DNA of 64,000 nucleotides from NCBI GenBank assembly GCA_005776885.1, contig SXOD01000064.1, positions 1 through 64,000 on the forward strand, in the 5' to 3' direction. The notes under the pieces were generated by a model. It worked only from the letters and a program-made list of their open reading frames with translations, had not been told where the DNA came from and did not search any database. Below, piece by piece: positions 60,033-64,000 of this stretch; positions within the stretch are counted from its first letter, which is position 1, and each line of letters starts with the position of its first letter. The DNA is from Planctomycetia bacterium (GTDB lineage: Bacteria > Planctomycetota > Phycisphaerae > Phycisphaerales > SM1A02). Both the position numbers and the translations under genes were made by a program.

Positions 60033-60962
60033 TCAAGAATCTTGGGGGACCATCCGCGAGGCCTCGGCGACGTAGCAGGGCTCGTCCGTGGCCAGGGAGT
60101 GCGCCGTGGCACAGGACACCCACGCGAGGAGGGTCATCGGGAGAGCCAGGGGGTCGCCACTGCCCAGTCGCCGGAGCTGCTGCTCCAAGGCTTGGAGGGG
60201 TGTCTCGCGAACCCGCGTGACGGTGCTGCCGTCGCCGACCAGTTCGGTCCAACCTGGACCGGCCATGGCCGCCCAGTCTGAACCGTGGGCTCGGATTTCC
60301 CGGAGGACGCCGCCCGCGGCGTTGCTGATCGAAATCGTCGACGTCGTGCCGTTGGAGCCTTCCAGCAGGATGGCCACGCTTCCGTGGCCATCGCGCAAGA
60401 AGGCCCTGGCCTCGTCTATGCCTTCAAGGGAACTGGACGCCCGCGCCGCAACGCGGCTCGGTTCCCCCATCACGCGGACCACGGCTTCGAGGGCATCATC
60501 CAGGAGGGATGAGAGTGCTGCAGCGGGGGCCGGCCACCACGCGGTGCACTGGACCTGTTGCGCGGGCCCCAGTTCCTCCACGTTCTCGGCCATCCAGCTC
60601 ACCTCGGCCCCACGCGCGAATCCTGGAACGCGCTCAACAGCGGCCCACGTGTCCACTGGGATCCTGCCCAGCATCGGCACGTGTTGGCACGCCAATGTTC
60701 TCCCGGGGGCCCCGTGCTCAGCAAGCGCCATGATCGTCTCTCGCTTTGCCGGGCCCACGATGAAGATGGGCAGCTGGGGCACCTCACGGGCCATCGTCCT
60801 CGGGTCGGAGTAGGCGGTTGCGGACGCGGCCAGTTCGAAAGCGGCGAGCGACGACGTTCGCTGCGCCCCGATGGCTTCGATGGAACGGCCAGCCGAGGCC
60901 AAGGCCCGTGCCACCTCAGGCGACGCATCACCCTCGAGCCAGACCGCGATCGGTGCATTCAT
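60033..60962 (-). CDS. unrecognised 309-residue protein
   Basis: I do not recognise this protein. It has alternating alpha/beta composition with no signal peptide or membrane helix. The first half suggests a Rossmann-like or flavodoxin-like order (IAVWLEGDASPEVARALASAG, LPIFIVGPAKRETIMALAEHG, RTLACQHVPMLGR) but lacks a GxGxxG motif. It could be a very diverged Gfo/Idh-type oxidoreductase-like protein, which is only a guess. TAGGAT lies 10 nt before ATG 60962, back to back with the rnpB promoter. Confidence 0.6.
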   Translation of the reverse strand: MNAPIAVWLEGDASPEVARALASAGRSIEAIGAQRTSSLAAFELAASATAYSDPRTMAREVPQLPIFIVGPAKRETIMALAEHGAPGRTLACQHVPMLGRIPVDTWAAVERVPGFARGAEVSWMAENVEELGPAQQVQCTAWWPAPAAALSSLLDDALEAVVRVMGEPSRVAARASSSLEGIDEARAFLRDGHGSVAILLEGSNGTTSTISISNAAGGVLREIRAHGSDWAAMAGPGWTELVGDGSTVTRVRETPLQALEQQLRRLGSGDPLALPMTLLAWVSCATAHSLATDEPCYVAEASRMVPQDS

Positions 60963-60972
60963 CGTGGCGCGG

Positions 60973-60978
60973 ATCCTA
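60973..60978 (-). promoter_or_regulatory. -10 TAGGAT, 309-residue protein gene
   Basis: TAGGAT on the minus strand ends 10 nt before ATG 60962. Confidence 0.45.
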
Positions 60979-60995
60979 GTGAGGGGATTCTCGTG

Positions 60996-61001
60996 CTACA
61001 G
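60996..61001 (+). promoter_or_regulatory. -10 TACAGT, rnpB
   Basis: TACAGT ends 6 nt before the proposed 5' end of the P1 helix of RNase P RNA, which fits direct initiation at the mature end. Confidence 0.55.
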
Positions 61002-61006
61002 TGCCG

Positions 61007-61398
61007 CCGCGGTGAGGTGACCGCCCTCGGGGCAACCCGAGCGAGGAAAGTCCGAACACGACAGGACACGGTTGTGGCTAACGGCCACCAGCCTCTGACG
61101 CGAGGCTCGGGACAGTGCCACAGAGAAGAGACCGCCGAACTCCGCGCCTCGGTGCGGGGTGGCAAGGGTGAAACGGTGCGGTAAGAGCGCACCGCCCTCC
61201 TGGTGACAGGGGGGGCACGGCAAACCCAACCGCGTGCAAGCGCAAGCAGCTCCGCCAGCTTCGGCTGGCACCTGTGGTCCGCAGGATGGAGCGGGTCGCG
61301 TGCTTCGAGCCGCCCGGCAACGGTCGGCCAGAGAGAAATGGTCACCGGGCTCCCCTTCGGGGGAGTTCAACAGAATTCGGCTTACGTCCGCATCGCGT
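61007..61398 (+). ncRNA. rnpB: RNase P RNA (bacterial type A)
   Basis: The conserved core is unmistakable: GAGGAAAGTCCGAAC near the 5' end, ACAGAGAAGAGACCGCC, GGTAAGAGCGCACCG, and GAGAGAAATGGTCACC with ACAGAATTCGGCTTAC near the 3' end. P1 can form from CGCGGTG (61008-61014) and CATCGCG (61391-61397), which sets the ends within a few bases. The predicted length of about 392 nt is normal for a type A catalytic RNA that matures tRNA 5' ends. Confidence 0.95.
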
Positions 61399-61410
61399 CA
61401 TGTGTGCATG

Positions 61411-61439
61411 GTGGCCCCGGGGCAATCCCTCGGGGCCAC
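61411..61439 (+). terminator. hairpin after rnpB
   Basis: GTGGCCCCG/CGGGGCCAC, a perfect 9-bp stem that may extend by three G-C pairs, lies 13 nt after the rnpB 3' end. No T-run follows, so termination may be Rho-assisted or the hairpin may be a processing barrier. Confidence 0.55.
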
Positions 61440-61461
61440 CGCCCTCAACGGGGCGTGCGCC

Positions 61462-61497
61462 CTCGATTCCTCGCCCTCGACTCCTCGCCCCCGATTC
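61462..61497. repeat. 14-bp tandem repeat, about 2.6 units
   Basis: CTCGATTCCTCGCC and CTCGACTCCTCGCC are adjacent, followed by a partial third copy, in the gap between rnpB and the next gene. Confidence 0.75.
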
Positions 61498-61551
61498 AGG
61501 GCCCACGAGGGCGGCACTTGGGCAATCTGGAACAGAATCTGCGGATTGGTA

Positions 61552-61579
61552 TTGCTTTTTCGATCAACTTCGCGATACT
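61552..61579 (+). promoter_or_regulatory. promoter TTGCTT-N16-GATACT
   Basis: TTGCTT at 61552-61557 and GATACT at 61574-61579, 16 bp apart, lie in the only A+T-rich part of the 216-nt gap before ATG 61614. No Shine-Dalgarno is visible. Confidence 0.55.
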
Positions 61580-61613
61580 GTCGCCCTCCTGAGCTCCACT
61601 CGGGCACCGAACC

Positions 61614-62168
61614 ATGAGCAACCCCAAACTGACCAGCCTGCAGTCGTACACCATGCTCCTCTACCGGAAGGCCGTGCACCCCGAGTTCTTCGGGATCGAG
61701 GGCCGGCAACACGTGGAGCAGGGCGGCGCCGAATCGGAAGCCTGGATCTTCCGCGGCGGCCATTGCGTCCGGTTCCAGGCCGGTGACTCCGTCCTGTGCG
61801 AGGTCGTGACCGACAACCCGGCCGTCCTCCCGGACCGCGCGCTCAACGTCCAGTTCCCGTGCGCCGGCGAACATGACCACGACGAGCGCATGAGCCCCAA
61901 GCACCACTTCTACACCACCATCCAGACCGAGACGCTCAGCGAGCACCTCTACCTGGGCGAGTACAAGGAGCTGCTCGCTCGTGCGCGCGGGAGCCAGTCG
62001 CTGCTCTCGATGTGGAAAGACGCGCAGGATCGCCCCAACCTCTCGGTCGTCGAGATGAGCCGTTCCACCGCCGGCCTCAACATCGAGGCGTGGCACCTTC
62101 GATCCGATTGTGGCTTGATCCTCCGGTCTTCATCGATGATCCTGGTCGGCGGGCGCACGGGCGCGTGA
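61614..62168 (+). CDS. conserved-looking hypothetical protein, 184 aa
   Basis: I do not recognise a named family with confidence. The protein is soluble and beta-rich with an invariant-looking charged centre: MLLYRKAVHPEFFGI, WIFRGGHCVRFQAGDSVLCEVV, FPCAGEHDHDERM and HHFYTTIQTETLSEHLY. His and Asp clustering (EHDHDE) could bind metal. Its stop overlaps the GTG of a uracil-DNA glycosylase, so the two are translationally coupled. Confidence 0.65.
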   Translation: MSNPKLTSLQSYTMLLYRKAVHPEFFGIEGRQHVEQGGAESEAWIFRGGHCVRFQAGDSVLCEVVTDNPAVLPDRALNVQFPCAGEHDHDERMSPKHHFYTTIQTETLSEHLYLGEYKELLARARGSQSLLSMWKDAQDRPNLSVVEMSRSTAGLNIEAWHLRSDCGLILRSSSMILVGGRTGA

Positions 62169-62971
62169 GCAAGTCAACTTCGCGGATGGCGGTGCTCCGG
62201 ATGGACGCGGCGTTTGGCGTCGAGGGCTCGCCCATTCGTGCCAGGCGGACGCCCGTCAAGTCGACCGGCGTGGCTGAACCCTCGGCAGGGGCCGCGGAGT
62301 CCACGCGAGGCGTGACACGCCCGGAAGTGGAAGTGTTCGGGCTGGAGGCGCAGTTGGCGGCGCTGGTGTCATCCCCCGATCCCGCACACGTCAAGCTCTC
62401 CAAGTTGGAGCAGCTCCATGCGGCCCAGTGTCCGCATTGCCTCACGGCGAGCGGGCATACGCAGTTGGTTTTCGGGGAAGGATCACCCACTGCGGACTTG
62501 ATGTTCATCGGCGAGGCCCCCGGCGAGACCGAGGATTCCGTAGGGCGCCCATTCGTGGGTCGCGCCGGGCAGAAGCTGGATGAGATGATCAAGGCGATGG
62601 GGCTCGCGCGCGAGGGCGTCTACATCGCCAACGTCCTCAAGTCGCGGCCTCCAGAGAATCGAACGCCGCTTCCGCTCGAAGTCGCGCGCTGCGGGCCGAC
62701 GCTCGCCGGACAGATCGCCATCATCAAGCCGAGATGCATCGTGACACTTGGAGGCCCGGCGACGAAACTGGTCCTGCAGACTGAGGTGGGGATCACAAAG
62801 CTTCGTGGATCATGGGCGCGCTGGGCACCGCCGGCATGGCTGGTCGGGGCGGAGCCCGTGGATGTCATGCCCACCTTTCACCCCGCCTACCTCCTTCGGA
62901 ACTACACGGCGCAGACGCGCGCCGAAGTCTGGTCCGACCTCAAGCAGGTCATGGGGCGGATCGGCCGCTGA
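62165..62971 (+). CDS. family 4-like uracil-DNA glycosylase
   Basis: 268 residues; removes uracil from DNA in base-excision repair. After an 80-residue low-complexity N-terminus, the Fe-S pair C89/C92 (CPHC), the active-site block GEAPGETEDSVGRPFVGRAG and the TFHPAYLLR motif are clear. Of the usual four cluster cysteines, the third ('KCRPP') is Ser160 (KSRPPENR); the fourth is Cys176. The cluster may use another ligand or be altered. GTG 62165 overlaps the previous stop (GTGA). Confidence 0.85.
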   Translation: MSKSTSRMAVLRMDAAFGVEGSPIRARRTPVKSTGVAEPSAGAAESTRGVTRPEVEVFGLEAQLAALVSSPDPAHVKLSKLEQLHAAQCPHCLTASGHTQLVFGEGSPTADLMFIGEAPGETEDSVGRPFVGRAGQKLDEMIKAMGLAREGVYIANVLKSRPPENRTPLPLEVARCGPTLAGQIAIIKPRCIVTLGGPATKLVLQTEVGITKLRGSWARWAPPAWLVGAEPVDVMPTFHPAYLLRNYTAQTRAEVWSDLKQVMGRIGR

Positions 62972-63321
62972 CCGGACCGCTTCATGGGCCGCGGGACCCG
63001 AGTCTCCGGCGTGGGTTCGACGGGGAGCCGCCCCAGGAGTGGGGGCCCGCCGAAAAAAAGTTTTTCCCAAGGGAACCCCCGAGCCGTTTCATCCGGATTG
63101 TGTCGTGGAGGGAAGGGAAAGGGTGCGAAGGCCGTCGGGACCGGCTTTTGCAAGCGGCGCAGGAAACGTGGGACTTGCGCCGCCACCTATGGCTGCACTC
63201 CACAGCCCCCCCACGAGGAGCCTGTCGCGCCTTTACGGCTGCGGCGGGCTCTTTTTTTTGGCTGGGACAGTTCGGGCCCATTCAGGCCCATTCAGGCCCA
63301 TTCAGGCCCACTCAGGTCGAG
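62972..63321 (+). other. 350-nt non-coding stretch, possible structured RNA
   Basis: No convincing gene lies here. It holds a low-GC island with AAAAAAAGTTTTT (63053-63065), a TTCCC-AA-GGGAA inverted repeat just after it, a perfect 8-bp stem GCGGCGCA/TGCGCCGC around 63155-63185, and a strong intrinsic terminator on the plus strand (63218-63259). The terminator is about 250 nt beyond the glycosylase stop. This suggests either a long 3' UTR or a separate small RNA. I could not match it to tmRNA, SRP RNA or 6S RNA by eye. Confidence 0.45.
63218..63259 (+). terminator. strong intrinsic terminator
   Basis: A 12-bp stem (GAGCCTGTCGCG with TGCGGCGGGCTC, three G-U pairs) is followed directly by eight T residues. 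Orientation is plus strand. It ends whatever is transcribed from the 62972-63217 stretch. Confidence 0.85.
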
Positions 63322-63324
63322 TCA
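63275..63324. repeat. 10-bp tandem repeat, 5 units, touching the dtd stop
   Basis: GGCCCATTCA occurs three times in a row, then GGCCCACTCA and a degenerate GGTCGAGTCA. The last unit contains the dtd stop codon (minus strand). Confidence 0.85.
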
Positions 63325-63777
63325 GCCTTGCTCCGCCGGGGAATCGAGGATGATCGTCACGGGACCGTCGTTGCACAGTTCCACCAGCATCTGTGCTCCA
63401 AATCGCCCCTCCTCAATGCGCAGCCCGTGACCGGCCCGAAGCTGGGCTGCCAACGCCTGCACGAGCGGGTCGGCCTGTTCGGGGCGGGCCGCTCCAATGA
63501 AGCTTGGTCGATGGCCGTGTGAGGCGTCGGCCAGGAGCGTGAACTGGCTGACGAGGAGGATCGACCCAGCCGCCTCGATGACCGATCGATTCATCTTGCC
63601 GGACTCGTCCTCGAAGATCCGGAGCGCGGCGAGTTTCCGCGCCATCCAGACGACGGTTCGCTGGTCATCCTGGGGAGCAATGGCGATGAGCACGCAGAGC
63701 CCACCCGAGATCTCGCCAACGACTTCCCCGGCCACCACGACCCGGGCCTGTCGGACGCGTTGGACAACGGCTCGCAT
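63322..63777 (-). CDS. dtd: D-aminoacyl-tRNA deacylase
   Basis: 151 residues; removes D-amino acids (and glycine from tRNA-Ala) mischarged on tRNA. VSQFTLLADASHGHRPSF carries the SQxT nucleophile region, and ELCNDGPVTIILDSP contains the Gly/Pro NxGPVT motif that sets chirality. Length is normal. It is preceded 21 nt upstream by a partial gene on the same strand. Confidence 0.94.
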   Translation of the reverse strand: MRAVVQRVRQARVVVAGEVVGEISGGLCVLIAIAPQDDQRTVVWMARKLAALRIFEDESGKMNRSVIEAAGSILLVSQFTLLADASHGHRPSFIGAARPEQADPLVQALAAQLRAGHGLRIEEGRFGAQMLVELCNDGPVTIILDSPAEQG

Positions 63778-63798
63778 GCTGGCGCGCTGGAAATCCGG

Positions 63799-64000
63799 TC
63801 AAGCCGGGAGCAGCGCCATCGCAGCACTGGAAACCAGCGTCGTGCGCTTCTCGTCCAGCGAGACGCGGTACTGCAGGAGTTCGGCCGTTCCGCCGGACGC
63901 GGTCCGGACCGCCCACATGTTCCCCAGGCTGCACCAGCGGGTTGGGTTTCGATGGCCGGCCATCTCGCTGAGGAAGGTGTCGGGATCATTGGCGCAGTAA
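63799..64000 (-). CDS. C-terminal fragment of an unrecognised protein
   Basis: The minus-strand frame from the window edge to TGA at 63799-63801 codes the last 66 residues of a protein whose start lies beyond position 64000. The fragment includes FLSEMAGHRNPTRWCSLGNM and ELLQYRVSLDEKRTTL. Codon use fits the neighbours. I cannot assign a family. The 21-nt spacing suggests an operon with dtd. Confidence 0.55.
   Translation of the reverse strand, partial: YCANDPDTFLSEMAGHRNPTRWCSLGNMWAVRTASGGTAELLQYRVSLDEKRTTLVSSAAMALLPA

Noticed and set aside
63053-63060. AAAAAAAG as a programmed frameshift slippery site
   Set aside because: No reading frame with known domains crosses it in either direction, so there is nothing to shift between.
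63000-63217. tmRNA, SRP RNA or 6S RNA in the non-coding stretch
   Set aside because: I could not find the tmRNA tag frame and ends, the SRP GGAA tetraloop/asymmetric bulge or a 6S-type long paired stem; kept only as an unidentified candidate.

Overview
This 64-kb window is chromosomal DNA of a high-GC bacterium, most likely a planctomycete of the class Phycisphaerae. The lineage is my inference. It rests on a type IV pilus/type II secretion-like cluster with oversized pseudopilins, a dockerin type I motif on a giant Cys-rich surface protein, a fused SecDF, a DUF3299-linked ABC operon and GC-rich codon use throughout. Nearly all of the sequence is coding. I see no insertion sequence, prophage, integrase or CRISPR array.

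Layout. 1-15.3 kb is a co-directional secretion/pilus cluster: pilT (5' end cut by the window), a PilB/GspE ATPase, a GspF/PilC platform protein, five pseudopilins (GspG-like x2, GspH-, GspI- and GspJ-like) and a giant 1806-residue GspK-like protein. Most of these genes overlap by start/stop codons. uppS and a 1339-residue secreted protein with a dockerin-like motif, a lamin-tail-like domain and 17 Cys-rich repeats follow (15.3-20.2 kb). 20.3-31.4 kb holds purA, hemW, a UbiA-type prenyltransferase with an ALG10-like GT-C glycosyltransferase, a DUF1844 protein, a SurA-like lipoprotein, yraN, a glutamine-amidotransferase-like protein without its nucleophile, ubiE, a B12-binding-fold protein without its His ligand, and tilS. 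31.4-36.5 kb holds two tandem paralogous membrane/thioredoxin-like proteins, a TIGR01777 epimerase, a membrane transporter, a tRNA-Arg(CCG) with three stem mismatches, a MazG-like protein and a HIT protein. 36.5-40.5 kb is a four-gene minus-strand operon: ABC ATPase, permease with His-rich loops, DUF3299 protein, BaiN-type flavoprotein. 40.5-48.2 kb holds recG facing away from xseA-xseB and a prepilin peptidase, then a Pal-like lipoprotein with a strong terminator, then mlaF-mlaD. 48.3-56.6 kb is rhomboid-tgt-yajC-secDF-LysM protein-isocitrate dehydrogenase. 56.6-64 kb holds an alpha/beta hydrolase, an RluA-type pseudouridine synthase, an aminotransferase, rplU, an unknown gene, the RNase P RNA gene, an unknown gene with a uracil-DNA glycosylase, a 350-nt structured non-coding stretch, dtd and a partial gene.

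Functional links. The pseudopilins need the prepilin peptidase encoded 30 kb away. Sec translocation is represented by yajC and secDF, envelope maintenance by Pal, MlaF/MlaD, UppS, the LysM protein and the SurA-like protein. The rest is mostly housekeeping RNA, DNA and nucleotide metabolism.

The most striking global signal is promoter placement. At least 18 genes that are not translationally coupled have a TANNNT-type -10 hexamer ending only 6-11 nt before the start codon, usually with no Shine-Dalgarno sequence. This suggests leaderless or near-leaderless mRNAs. The best candidates for undescribed biology are the Cys-rich repeat protein, the paired membrane/thioredoxin-like proteins, the giant GspK-like protein, the structured RNA candidate near 63.2 kb and the His-rich ABC operon.
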